Position numbers and translations under genes: made by a program
NCBI RefSeq assembly: GCF_000967545.1
Contig: NZ_JXXV01000024.1
Location: 45,843-109,842 of the forward strand
Source: Vibrio galatheae
GTDB taxonomy: Bacteria; Pseudomonadota; Gammaproteobacteria; Enterobacterales; Vibrionaceae
Length of the DNA stretch: 64,000 nt
Reading direction: 5' to 3'
Shown here: positions 1 through 6,618 of the stretch, piece by piece
Position numbering within the stretch: position 1 is the stretch's first letter
How the letters are laid out: every line of letters begins with the position of its first letter
Notes under the pieces: generated by a model
Told to the model about the DNA's origin: nothing
Seen by the model: only the letters and a program-made list of their open reading frames with translations
Database searches by the model: none

Positions 1-256
1 GAACACCTTTGAAGTTACCTAGACCAGGGTAGAGTGTTAGGTAGATCGCGGCAAAGATAAACGTACCAACAAACAGGTAAGTCCACCATTTAGGCAGCGG
101 GTTGTTTAACTCACGAATACCATCGTATTCGTGCCCCATGTCCGCACCTTCTTCAACGCCCGTCTTATCTTTTAGGCACCAAAAAAGAAGCGCAGCACAG
201 CCGACTAACGTACCGACCGTAATGATGATTATCCAAAGACTCCAAAATGTCGTCAT
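1..256 (-). CDS. ccoP: cbb3-type cytochrome c oxidase diheme subunit CcoP, N-terminal part
   Basis: Reverse-strand reading from an ATG at 254-256 gives an 85-residue N-terminus that leaves the window. It has two membrane segments (about residues 7-27 and 59-77) joined by a short loop containing EYDGIRELNNPLPKWW, the signature of CcoP just after its first helix. CcoP is the diheme cytochrome c subunit that passes electrons to CcoO/CcoN. The heme motifs lie beyond the window. Its ATG overlaps the TGA of ccoQ (ATGA), so translation is probably coupled. It is the last gene of the ccoNOQP operon. Confidence 0.93.
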   Translation of the reverse strand, partial: MTTFWSLWIIIITVGTLVGCAALLFWCLKDKTGVEEGADMGHEYDGIRELNNPLPKWWTYLFVGTFIFAAIYLTLYPGLGNFKGV

Positions 257-429
257 TGCTTAGTCACTCCTTGTTCTTTTTCAGGTGCTTTCTGCTCATC
301 GGCAAAAACAAGGTTTGCGGCTTCATCAAAGCGTGCTTTGCGGTTCTTACCGTAAGCCCACCAAACCACACCTATAAAGCTAACGAACAGAACTATGGTC
401 CAAATACTGTGAATAGTACCGATATCCAT
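253..429 (-). CDS. ccoQ: cbb3-type cytochrome oxidase small subunit CcoQ
   Basis: A 58-residue protein. It starts MDIGTIHSIW, has one membrane helix (about residues 9-26, ending VVWWAYGKNR) and a short charged cytoplasmic tail. Size, single helix and position between ccoO and ccoP are those of CcoQ, which stabilises the cbb3 oxidase. It starts 15 nt after ccoO and its TGA overlaps the ccoP ATG. No catalytic residue is expected in this family. Confidence 0.9.
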   Translation of the reverse strand: MDIGTIHSIWTIVLFVSFIGVVWWAYGKNRKARFDEAANLVFADEQKAPEKEQGVTKQ

Positions 430-444
430 AATGTCACCTCTTTA

Positions 445-1065
445 TTACTTCATTGCGTGACCAAGAGATTGAAGGTAAGCGATGATGGCATCCATCTCGG
501 TTTTTCCTTCGACATCTTTAGACGCGTTTGCGATTTGCTCATCAGTGTATGGAACACCAAACTGATCACGGAAAATAGTGAGTTTTTTCTGAGTGTACTT
601 ACCATCAAGTACGTTTTCAGCAAGCCATGGGAAACCAGGCATGTTTGACTCAGGAACCAACTCACGTGGATCAAGTAGGTGAACACGGTGCCACTCATCA
701 GAGTAACGACCACCAACGCGCCCTAAGTCTGGACCAGTACGCTTAGAACCCCACAAGAATGGGTGCTCATATACACTTTCACCTGCAACAGAGTAGTGAC
801 CGTAACGTTCTGTTTCAGAACGGAAAGGACGGACCATCTGGCTGTGACAAACATTACAACCTTCACGGATGTAAACGTCACGACCTTCCATTTGCAGTGC
901 AGTATAAGGACGCAGGTTTTCAACCGGCTCAGTGGTTTGTTTTTGGAAAATCAGCGGAGTGATCTCTACCAGAGCACCTAAGCTAATTGCAAAAACGATA
1001 AGAATCGCTAGTAAACCGACATTGCGTTCTACAATTTCGTGGCGATTGTTAGAATTAGAACTCAT
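445..1065 (-). CDS. ccoO: cbb3-type cytochrome c oxidase monoheme subunit CcoO
   Basis: A 206-residue membrane-anchored c-type cytochrome. One N-terminal helix (about residues 16-38) is followed by a periplasmic domain with the heme c motif CNVCH (about residues 70-74). A methionine ligand is likely in the [10 protein letters not shown] segment (about residue 141). CcoO carries electrons from CcoP to the catalytic subunit CcoN at low oxygen. It lies 13 nt after ccoN and 15 nt before ccoQ, so all four genes are one operon. The length is normal for gammaproteobacterial CcoO. Confidence 0.96.
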   Translation of the reverse strand: MSSNSNNRHEIVERNVGLLAILIVFAISLGALVEITPLIFQKQTTEPVENLRPYTALQMEGRDVYIREGCNVCHSQMVRPFRSETERYGHYSVAGESVYEHPFLWGSKRTGPDLGRVGGRYSDEWHRVHLLDPRELVPESNMPGFPWLAENVLDGKYTQKKLTIFRDQFGVPYTDEQIANASKDVEGKTEMDAIIAYLQSLGHAMK

Positions 1066-1078
1066 TCTTTAAATCTCC

Positions 1079-2506
1079 TTATGCCGGTTGAGGGATAGCT
1101 TTAAGGCTATCTTTTGGCGCAGTTACCGTTTTGTACGTGTTGTATGCCATTAAGAACATACCTGATAGGAAGATGAAGCCACCTAGGAAACGGACAAAAT
1201 AGAATGGGTAAGACGCTTCTACAGACTCAACAAAGCTGTAGGTTAACGTACCGTCAGAATTAACTGCACGCCACATTAGACCTTGCATTACACCAGAGAT
1301 CCACATCGCAACGATGTATAGAACTGTACCAATAGTTGCTAACCAGAAGTGGGTATTGATTAGACCTACAGAGTACATACGCTGCTGACCAAATAGACGT
1401 GGGACTAAGTGGTATACCGAACCAATAGATACCATTGCTACCCAGCCTAATGCGCCAGAGTGAACGTGACCGATGGTCCAGTCAGTGTAGTGAGACAATG
1501 CGTTCACTGTCTTAATCGACATCATTGGGCCTTCAAACGTAGACATGCCGTAGAACGACAGCGATACGATTAGGAAACGAAGAATTGGGTCATAACGTAG
1601 TTTGTGCCAAGCTCCAGACAACGTCATAATACCGTTGATCATACCCCCCCATGAAGGAGCAAAAAGAACCAATGACATCACCATACCAATTGACTGTGTC
1701 CAGTCAGGAAGGGCAGTGTAATGCAAGTGGTGTGGGCCAGCCCAGATGTAAAGTGAAACTAGTGCCCAAAAGTGAACGATAGACAAACGGTAAGAGTAAA
1801 CAGGACGTTCAGCTTGTTTAGGCACGAAGTAATACATCATACCTAGGAAACCAGCCGTCAGTAGGAAACCTACCGCGTTGTGTCCGTACCACCACTGAAC
1901 CATCGCATCCACTGCGCCTGAGTAGATCGAGTACGATTTACCCATAGAGACAGGAATTGCCATGCTGTTTACGATATGAAGAACCGCAACAGTGATGATA
2001 AAGGCACCGAAGAACCAGTTTGCTACGTAGATGTGAGACGTCTTACGGGTAACCAATGTTCCGAAGAACACGATGGCGTAAGAAACCCAAACTACCGCGA
2101 TGGCAATATCGATTGGCCATTCTAGTTCCGCGTACTCTTTACCTGAGGTAAAACCTAATGGCAGAGTAATCGCTGCTGCTAGAATAATGGCTTGCCAACC
2201 CCAGAAGGTAAAGGCGACAAGAGGGCCACCAAATAGACGAGTTTGACAGGTACGCTGAACAACGTAATAAGACGTTGCGAACAGGGCACTTGTACCAAAC
2301 GCAAAAATAACCGCATTAGTATGCAGAGGACGTAAGCGACTGTACGTCAACCACGGCGTATCAAAGTTTAGCTGTGGCCAAACTAATTGAGCGGCAATCA
2401 AAACACCAACGGCCATACCGACAATACCCCAAAGAATGGTAACTAGGGTAAATTGACGGACGACTGTATAGTTGTAGTTTTGTTCAAGCTGCTTTTCTTG
2501 GCTCAT
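1079..2506 (-). CDS. ccoN: cbb3-type cytochrome c oxidase catalytic subunit CcoN
   Basis: A 475-residue polytopic membrane protein, the heme-copper oxidase subunit that reduces O2 to water with high affinity. The heme/copper ligand histidines are visible in [29 protein letters not shown] and [15 protein letters not shown] chose the ATG at 2506 (MSQEKQLEQ) because GGAAG sits 7 nt upstream; an in-frame ATG at 2512 lies only 3 nt from that site. It is the first gene of ccoNOQP. Such operons are usually FNR/ArcA controlled, but I see only a TTGAT half-site upstream (2600-2604 read on the minus strand), not a full box. Confidence 0.97.
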   Translation of the reverse strand: MSQEKQLEQNYNYTVVRQFTLVTILWGIVGMAVGVLIAAQLVWPQLNFDTPWLTYSRLRPLHTNAVIFAFGTSALFATSYYVVQRTCQTRLFGGPLVAFTFWGWQAIILAAAITLPLGFTSGKEYAELEWPIDIAIAVVWVSYAIVFFGTLVTRKTSHIYVANWFFGAFIITVAVLHIVNSMAIPVSMGKSYSIYSGAVDAMVQWWYGHNAVGFLLTAGFLGMMYYFVPKQAERPVYSYRLSIVHFWALVSLYIWAGPHHLHYTALPDWTQSIGMVMSLVLFAPSWGGMINGIMTLSGAWHKLRYDPILRFLIVSLSFYGMSTFEGPMMSIKTVNALSHYTDWTIGHVHSGALGWVAMVSIGSVYHLVPRLFGQQRMYSVGLINTHFWLATIGTVLYIVAMWISGVMQGLMWRAVNSDGTLTYSFVESVEASYPFYFVRFLGGFIFLSGMFLMAYNTYKTVTAPKDSLKAIPQPA

Positions 2507-2549
2507 TTGCATGCTTCCAATTTCTAATTAACTACACTTTACTTCCAAC

Positions 2550-2563
2550 ACGACACATGTCGT
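2550..2563. promoter_or_regulatory. Short inverted repeat upstream of ccoN
   Basis: ACGACA and TGTCGT are separated by CA, 44 nt upstream of the ccoN start. It could be an operator or a small 5' UTR hairpin. The 2507-2765 gap between ccoN and the divergent gene otherwise holds AT-rich promoter sequence and no convincing full FNR box. Confidence 0.3.
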
Positions 2564-2765
2564 AATGCCCCCCAAAACTGTTAAGAAAATCAAACCAGTA
2601 TCAAGTGGTTAAATATTCTTGCTAGTCTTTAAAAAAAGTGGCATTTTCAGCCGCCAACTATACTGCATTTAACAATTCAATGACAGCGCAGTAACCTTAC
2701 AGTCGTTCAGGTTTTGACCTTTTATTTTAAAACTTTGAAGTTTGTTACACGGAGAACACCACATA

Positions 2766-3128
2766 ATGGCAGCACAGAAACTCACACGGGGCCGTTTTGT
2801 TCAAATAATCATCATGTTAACCATACTTATTGCAGCGTTTATTTGGCGAACAGTCACATTTATAGGCGAGCAAAACATAGAGTGTGAGTTGAAACCAAAA
2901 TGTACATTTAGTGTTAAAAGCACTCAGTTTTCGGCATTCAAATCCGACAGTGGAATTACACTGAGCAAACCGTCAGATAATTGGAAAATTTCGTTGCCAA
3001 ATAGAGCACTAAAACTTGTCGAACAGGAAGATTATTGGCAACTGCAAGGAACGAACCTAGATAATTTGCAGATAGAGCTTTCAGATCTCGAAGAGACGCA
3101 CATCGTTGGCGTTAAATTCAGGATATAG
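2766..3128 (+). CDS. Small membrane-anchored protein of unknown function, divergent from ccoN
   Basis: A 120-residue protein with one N-terminal membrane helix (about residues 12-31) and a probably periplasmic domain with two nearby cysteines (about residues 42 and 48) in ECELKPKC. I use the ATG at 2766 because GGAG lies 11 nt upstream; the longer reading starts at a TTG inside that region. I do not recognise a family. Being divergent from the cbb3 oxidase and cysteine-bearing, a role near the periplasmic side of that system is possible but is only inference. It is the last host gene before dif. Confidence 0.7.
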   Translation: MAAQKLTRGRFVQIIIMLTILIAAFIWRTVTFIGEQNIECELKPKCTFSVKSTQFSAFKSDSGITLSKPSDNWKISLPNRALKLVEQEDYWQLQGTNLDNLQIELSDLEETHIVGVKFRI

Positions 3129-3314
3129 ACACACAAAACAATCTTAATTAAGCAAAAGTGGCCAAACTTCCTAATAAACAGGATTAGAATCGCAAGATTA
3201 TAAATACTGTTTATTAGGTATTTTATGGTAAATAGATTATGTTGAATCATTTTAAGAAGAGAGAAAGCAGGCAAGGCTTGAACTAAGTCTAGTTCTTCTG
3301 TTTACACACATTGC

Positions 3315-3342
3315 ATTTAACATAATATACATAATGCGAACT
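3315..3342 (+). other. dif: dif site / left prophage junction (attL)
   Basis: A 28-bp XerCD site in the 11+6+11 layout: XerD-side arm ATTTAACATAA, centre TATACA, XerC-side arm TAATGCGAACT. In reverse complement it closely matches Vibrio cholerae dif1 as I remember it, whose XerC arm is AGTGCGCATTA. The XerC arm here has one change (AGTTCGCATTA), as expected if that arm came from the phage. The inovirus genes begin immediately to the right, so this is the left junction of a dif-integrated prophage. Confidence 0.88.
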
Positions 3343-3685
3343 TGGATATGGTATTAAACAGCCCGTCCGTGGACACCATGAAAACCGCATAAGCACTTGA
3401 TATTGTTGTTAATCCTAGCCCGTTATACTTTTTTGCGATGCTGTGCCATAGCTTCTGTGCTTCGTGTGACTTGGCTTTATCTGCTGCTAAGTACACTAAA
3501 ATCATTTCTTTATCTGCGCCAACTTCGTCCGCTAGAAAAAGCGCTTCGTTTTCAGTTAGATAACGTTCACCTTTTCTTATTCCAGATAACTTTTGAACGC
3601 TTATATTCAAATCGTGTGCAATCTGCTTATCTTGAACATAATTCTTGGCGTTTTTATACGAATCTAATAGTTCATTAATGTACAT
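3317..3685 (-). CDS. Phage repressor-type regulator, DUF3693 family; 3' end formed by the host dif site
   Basis: A 122-residue helix-turn-helix protein starting MYINELLDSYKNAKNY (ATG at 3685, GAGGA 7 nt upstream). The HTH-like segment is QIAHDLNISVQKLSGIRKGERYL, about residues 22-44, read here in two parts (QIAHDLNISVQKLS, GIRKGERYL). It occupies the RstR-like position: minus strand, divergent from the replication operon, with operator palindromes between. The last residues and the stop codon come from the dif/attL sequence: codons after the phage XerC arm are TGT ATA TTA TGT TAA, all centre and host arm. The C-terminus is therefore probably different in the circular phage (see 11847-11936). 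Confidence 0.82.
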   Translation of the reverse strand: MYINELLDSYKNAKNYVQDKQIAHDLNISVQKLSGIRKGERYLTENEALFLADEVGADKEMILVYLAADKAKSHEAQKLWHSIAKKYNGLGLTTISSAYAVFMVSTDGLFNTISKFALCILC

Positions 3686-3732
3686 TGATAGATTCCTCAA
3701 TTGGTTAGAGTCACTTTATTGTAGCCCATTCC

Positions 3733-3748
3733 TACACAAATCCGTGTA
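3733..3748. promoter_or_regulatory. Operator-like palindrome 1 in the phage control region
   Basis: TACACAAATCCGTGTA, with 5-bp arms TACAC/GTGTA. It lies between the divergent repressor (start 3685) and the early operon (start 3860). A perfect version of the same palindrome follows 46 bp downstream. It is the likely binding site of the DUF3693 repressor. Confidence 0.65.
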
Positions 3749-3762
3749 TTTACAATCCTCAA

Positions 3763-3774
3763 AAATGCGTATTT
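3763..3774. promoter_or_regulatory. 12-bp site shared by both ends of the prophage (left copy)
   Basis: AAATGCGTATTT, a 4-bp-arm dyad lying between the two TACAC palindromes. The same 12 bp occurs in reverse complement at 11821-11832, upstream of the second phage regulator. A shared operator is likely; which regulator binds it cannot be told from sequence. Confidence 0.5.
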
Positions 3775-3778
3775 ACTT

Positions 3779-3794
3779 TACACAAATTTGTGTA
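3779..3794. promoter_or_regulatory. Operator-like palindrome 2 (perfect) in the phage control region
   Basis: TACACAAATTTGTGTA is a perfect 16-bp palindrome, 65 bp before the first early gene. The early promoter probably overlaps it (TTTACA at 3777-3782 could be a -35 element), so repressor binding would shut off replication genes. Confidence 0.72.
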
Positions 3795-3859
3795 TTAGAC
3801 CGCTCTGGTCGCTCCCTAAGCTTCTGGGGCGGTCAGCCAAACAACTTTAGGGGGTTGTC

Positions 3860-4228
3860 ATGGAAATCAAACACGCGCAAGGCTACAGCTCAATTCACAC
3901 CGACAATTGCCATTTCACACGTTTTCACGCTGACAACTCATTTCAAGTGCGTATCGGCATGATTAACAACGATGTGAACGCGCTTGTGTCGGTTGACCTC
4001 GATACCTCAAGCATTCGTCACGAACATACCTCTGACGAATCCGAATTCATGTTTCCTGTGCTGTTTTTTGGCTCAAAGCATCACTTTATCTTCGAAACGG
4101 TGTTGGATTACCGTATCGCTTGTGAGTTCTTCATGGTTGAGCCTGTGGAGTCACTGACAGAAAAAATCGTGCGTTCTAATTTCAATACAACGTGCAACAT
4201 GCGTTGTAATCGAGAGTTTGAGGCATAA
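3860..4228 (+). CDS. Phage early protein of unknown function
   Basis: A 122-residue soluble-looking protein, first gene of the early operon, with a strong AGGGGG ribosome site 8 nt before its ATG. It is rich in His and Phe in the first 40 residues. No motif or membrane segment is evident. Its stop is at 4228 and the next ATG is at 4230. Position ahead of the replication initiator is where Vibrio inoviruses carry small unrecognised early genes. I do not assign a function. Confidence 0.7.
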   Translation: MEIKHAQGYSSIHTDNCHFTRFHADNSFQVRIGMINNDVNALVSVDLDTSSIRHEHTSDESEFMFPVLFFGSKHHFIFETVLDYRIACEFFMVEPVESLTEKIVRSNFNTTCNMRCNREFEA

Positions 4229-4229
4229 T

Positions 4230-4454
4230 ATGACTTTCTCAGCCAAACCTCCCCTTAAAAATCCGGTCTACTTTGAGCATCATCAAGACGGTTACTGGTG
4301 CTCAATTGACGGTATGCCGGAATACTTCAAGACTAAGCACGAAATGTATTTGTATGCGTGTGAATCTGACCGTGAAATCATTGAAATTACGCACGAAAAT
4401 GAATCTGAGCTTCGTCAATCTGGCGCATTTGATAGGACGTTTAATGATGAATAA
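4230..4454 (+). CDS. Small phage early protein of unknown function
   Basis: A 74-residue protein starting MTFSAKPPLKNPVYFEH (ATG at 4230, GAGG about 6 nt upstream at the end of the preceding gene). It contains a WCSIDGMPEYFKTKHEMYLY segment and an acidic C-terminus. Its last codons overlap the start of the replication initiator (4444), a typical translational coupling. Function unknown. Confidence 0.65.
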   Translation: MTFSAKPPLKNPVYFEHHQDGYWCSIDGMPEYFKTKHEMYLYACESDREIIEITHENESELRQSGAFDRTFNDE

Positions 4455-5718
4455 AACGCTTATCGATTTTGTGAGCTTTTCAGGCTCTCCATTGCTACTC
4501 GAACGCTGCAAAGACATGGCAAAACAACGCTTTGCCTTTGAACAACTCAATGAATTTGAGTCGCAAAATGTGGTTGCCATTCAACAACGCGAAAACACCA
4601 AAATCGCGCATTTTGCGGAAAACTTAGCGCAACTACTTGGCTGTATTGAGGCTGAGGATTACGCCAATAAAGACCTCTACTTTGCTTCTCTAGATAAAGC
4701 ATTAGTTGATGCTGACGTTCGTATTGATAGCGATGTTTCGTTTAACGAGTGTTATCAGAACCTGATTGGCAATATTGGGATTGATATGTTGGATACGCTT
4801 TGTCATGGCGAAATCGAGTCCTTTCTTGAAGTGCTTGCCGATGAAATCAGCTACGAGAAAAACGAGTGGACACTAGAACGTCGAGGTGGTTTTTCAGGGT
4901 ATCGCTACTCTGCAAAGCTTCTTTGCAATGGCACTCAGGCGGGGTTGGTCGCTTGGGGCGCTGCGAACTTTGGTTACTACGTTTCGTTTTCTGGTAAAGG
5001 CTGCGAAGCCATAAACATGGAAGCGTTACATAAGGCACTAAATCAAATGGTCGGAGCGAAGTTAACTCGTGTTGATATTGCCCTTGATGACCTGATGGGT
5101 AACGTGTCGATTGATGATATCAAACAGAAATACATTGATGGTGAGTTTATCACTCGCGGTACGCCTCCCAAATGGGGCGAATTTATGGGCGGCTCTGGTA
5201 TGTCGAAAGATGACCGTAAACGCTGCGGTATGATTAAAGACGGCGGTCACACCTTCTACGTGGGTGCTCGTGAGAACGGCAAGATATTCCGTGGCTACCA
5301 CAAGGGCGCGCAACTCAAGTCTGAACAATACCCTAATTGGAATCGTTTCGAGGTGCAAATTGGCAACCGCTATCGTGTTATTCCTTTTGATGTGCTTGTT
5401 AATCCTGACCAATATTTTGCGGGTGCTTACCCTGCTCTAGCCTCACTCATTCAAGACGTTAAGCCAATTGCCATCAATACGTGCAAAGTGGTTTTTCAGA
5501 CCTCTTTAGAAAACGCAATGAAACATGCTCGTGTTCAATACGGCAAGTTGCTCAATGCTTTACGTCAATTTTATGCAGACGAAAAATCGCCTGACAAACA
5601 TGTCCTTGATGCACTCACCAAAGGACTTGAATTAACCGACATCCCCGACCGCATTAATTATCCAGTCGGTCGAGGTCTACACATGGAAAAAACTGGAGAA
5701 ATACAATTATGCCTTTAA
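4444..5718 (+). CDS. Rolling-circle replication initiation protein (RstA/pII-like)
   Basis: A 424-residue protein. The start is the ATG at 4444 (or 4447), with AGGA 6 nt upstream; the longer open frame to 4273 lies in the preceding gene. The Rep_trans-type core covers about residues 155-330: TRVDIALDD, then HTFYVGARENGKIFRGYHKG with the likely catalytic tyrosines, then WNRFEVQIGNRYRVIPFDVL and YFAGAYPAL. This family nicks the phage plus strand at the origin. It overlaps the downstream ssDNA-binding-type gene by 10 nt. It is somewhat longer than CTX RstA. Confidence 0.88.
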   Translation: MMNKTLIDFVSFSGSPLLLERCKDMAKQRFAFEQLNEFESQNVVAIQQRENTKIAHFAENLAQLLGCIEAEDYANKDLYFASLDKALVDADVRIDSDVSFNECYQNLIGNIGIDMLDTLCHGEIESFLEVLADEISYEKNEWTLERRGGFSGYRYSAKLLCNGTQAGLVAWGAANFGYYVSFSGKGCEAINMEALHKALNQMVGAKLTRVDIALDDLMGNVSIDDIKQKYIDGEFITRGTPPKWGEFMGGSGMSKDDRKRCGMIKDGGHTFYVGARENGKIFRGYHKGAQLKSEQYPNWNRFEVQIGNRYRVIPFDVLVNPDQYFAGAYPALASLIQDVKPIAINTCKVVFQTSLENAMKHARVQYGKLLNALRQFYADEKSPDKHVLDALTKGLELTDIPDRINYPVGRGLHMEKTGEIQLCL

Positions 5719-6017
5719 CAGTAATCGTAATTGGGTGTGAGCACTCTCAAGGTCTATCAAAGAAAGATGACCGTCCTTATAACTTTGCACAAGTGAACTA
5801 TCTCGGTGCAAATGATGGTTGGAAATCGGACAAAGGCGCTTGTGAGGCTGTTGGCCTCAAACTAAAACAAATTGCGATGTCCCCTAATCCGTCCTTAGTG
5901 GCTGAGTTCAAAAAACTCGCTGACCAATTCCCATTGCAAGCGGAATTACATCTAGACGTTGACCCTGATAATCCTAGCCGAAATATCGTTGTTGATATCA
6001 AGCCACTTCAAGGGTAA
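5709..6017 (+). CDS. Small phage protein in the position of the ssDNA-binding protein (pV-like)
   Basis: A 102-residue protein starting MPLTVIVIGCEHSQGLSKK, with GGAG 10 nt upstream inside the end of the initiator gene. The beta-rich, lysine-containing N-terminus and location directly after the initiator are those of Vibrio inovirus pV-type ssDNA-binding proteins, which coat the viral strand. Function is assigned from position and size, not from a diagnostic motif. Next gene follows after 6 nt. Confidence 0.68.
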   Translation: MPLTVIVIGCEHSQGLSKKDDRPYNFAQVNYLGANDGWKSDKGACEAVGLKLKQIAMSPNPSLVAEFKKLADQFPLQAELHLDVDPDNPSRNIVVDIKPLQG

Positions 6018-6023
6018 TAAATT

Positions 6024-6263
6024 ATGACGGATTGTGTAGCTGCTGACCCTGAAGGCTTTTTGTATCTCACTTCTGACCCTATTGAGTCATGCACACAATT
6101 TGTCGTACTCAGTGCCGATGAATATAACTTTTTTACGTCCTACACATCCATTACAGGGACAGAGGTTGTCGAGTTCTATTCATTTGGTTTCGCTCTCGTC
6201 TTTTTCGGTTACATCATTTCGTTCCCGATTAAGGCGGCATTAAAAGCAATAAACCTTATATAA
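6024..6263 (+). CDS. Small phage membrane protein
   Basis: A 79-residue protein with an acidic N-terminal half and one strong membrane helix (about residues 52-70, VVEFYSFGFALVFFGYIISF). It precedes the major coat gene by 10 nt, with AAGGG ahead of its ATG. Vibrio inoviruses of the f237 type carry a membrane protein of this size here; it may be a minor virion component or an assembly factor. The specific role is unknown. Confidence 0.65.
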   Translation: MTDCVAADPEGFLYLTSDPIESCTQFVVLSADEYNFFTSYTSITGTEVVEFYSFGFALVFFGYIISFPIKAALKAINLI

Positions 6264-6273
6264 GGAAATCATT

Positions 6274-6474
6274 ATGAAAAAGTATCTAGTTGGTGCGGTT
6301 GCACTTGGTATGTCTGCGGCTTCTAACGCTGCGGTGGATTTGTCTACGCTCTGGGCTGAGGTTGACCTTAGTAGCGTGGCAACGAGTGTTTTGGCTATTG
6401 GTGTAACTGCGGTGGGTATCTCGGTTGCATTGAAAGGCATTTCGCTTGCTAAACGCGCTGTATCTAAAGCGTAA
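6274..6474 (+). CDS. Major coat protein (pVIII-like)
   Basis: A 66-residue precursor. Its signal peptide is about residues 1-19, with a likely cleavage after SNA before AVDLST. The mature part is about 47 residues: short acidic N-terminus, one helix (about residues 37-57), and a basic C-terminus (KRAVSKA). This is the standard inovirus pVIII architecture: acidic outside, hydrophobic middle, basic end facing DNA. AAGGA lies ahead of the ATG. A strong terminator 105 nt downstream fits high expression from a discrete transcript. Confidence 0.88.
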   Translation: MKKYLVGAVALGMSAASNAAVDLSTLWAEVDLSSVATSVLAIGVTAVGISVALKGISLAKRAVSKA

Positions 6475-6477
6475 ACG

Positions 6478-6570
6478 GTGCTCTACGCCATTTATGACAC
6501 GCACCAGTTCATATTTACCCTGTTAGGTGGTTTCTCCGCTCTAATATGTGGGCTGAATATGCGTGTTTAA
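6478..6570 (+). CDS. Candidate minor coat protein, 30 residues (pVII/pIX/Psh-like)
   Basis: A GTG at 6478, three nt after the coat-gene stop, opens a 30-residue frame (MLYAIYDTHQFIFTLLGG then FSALICGLNMRV). It is almost entirely one membrane helix with a basic end, the size and shape of inovirus tip proteins pVII/pIX. It fills the otherwise unexplained space between the coat gene and the terminator. The ribosome site is weak, so coupling to coat translation is likely. It is too short for homology to be judged by eye. Confidence 0.55.
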   Translation: MLYAIYDTHQFIFTLLGGFSALICGLNMRV

Positions 6571-6578
6571 TAACGGAC

Positions 6579-6606
6579 AAGGGAGCTTAATTGCTCCCTT
6601 TTTTTC
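6579..6606 (+). terminator. Rho-independent terminator after the coat genes
   Basis: AAGGGAGC, loop TTAATT, GCTCCCTT, then a run of T. It separates the abundant coat transcript from the pIII-pVI-zot genes, as the central terminator does in Ff phages. Confidence 0.9.
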
Positions 6607-6618
6607 TTGGTTCGAATT

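Noticed and set aside
2589..2604. FNR box before ccoN
   Set aside because: ATCAA occurs twice but as direct repeats, not the TTGAT-N4-ATCAA dyad. Only a half-site can be claimed.
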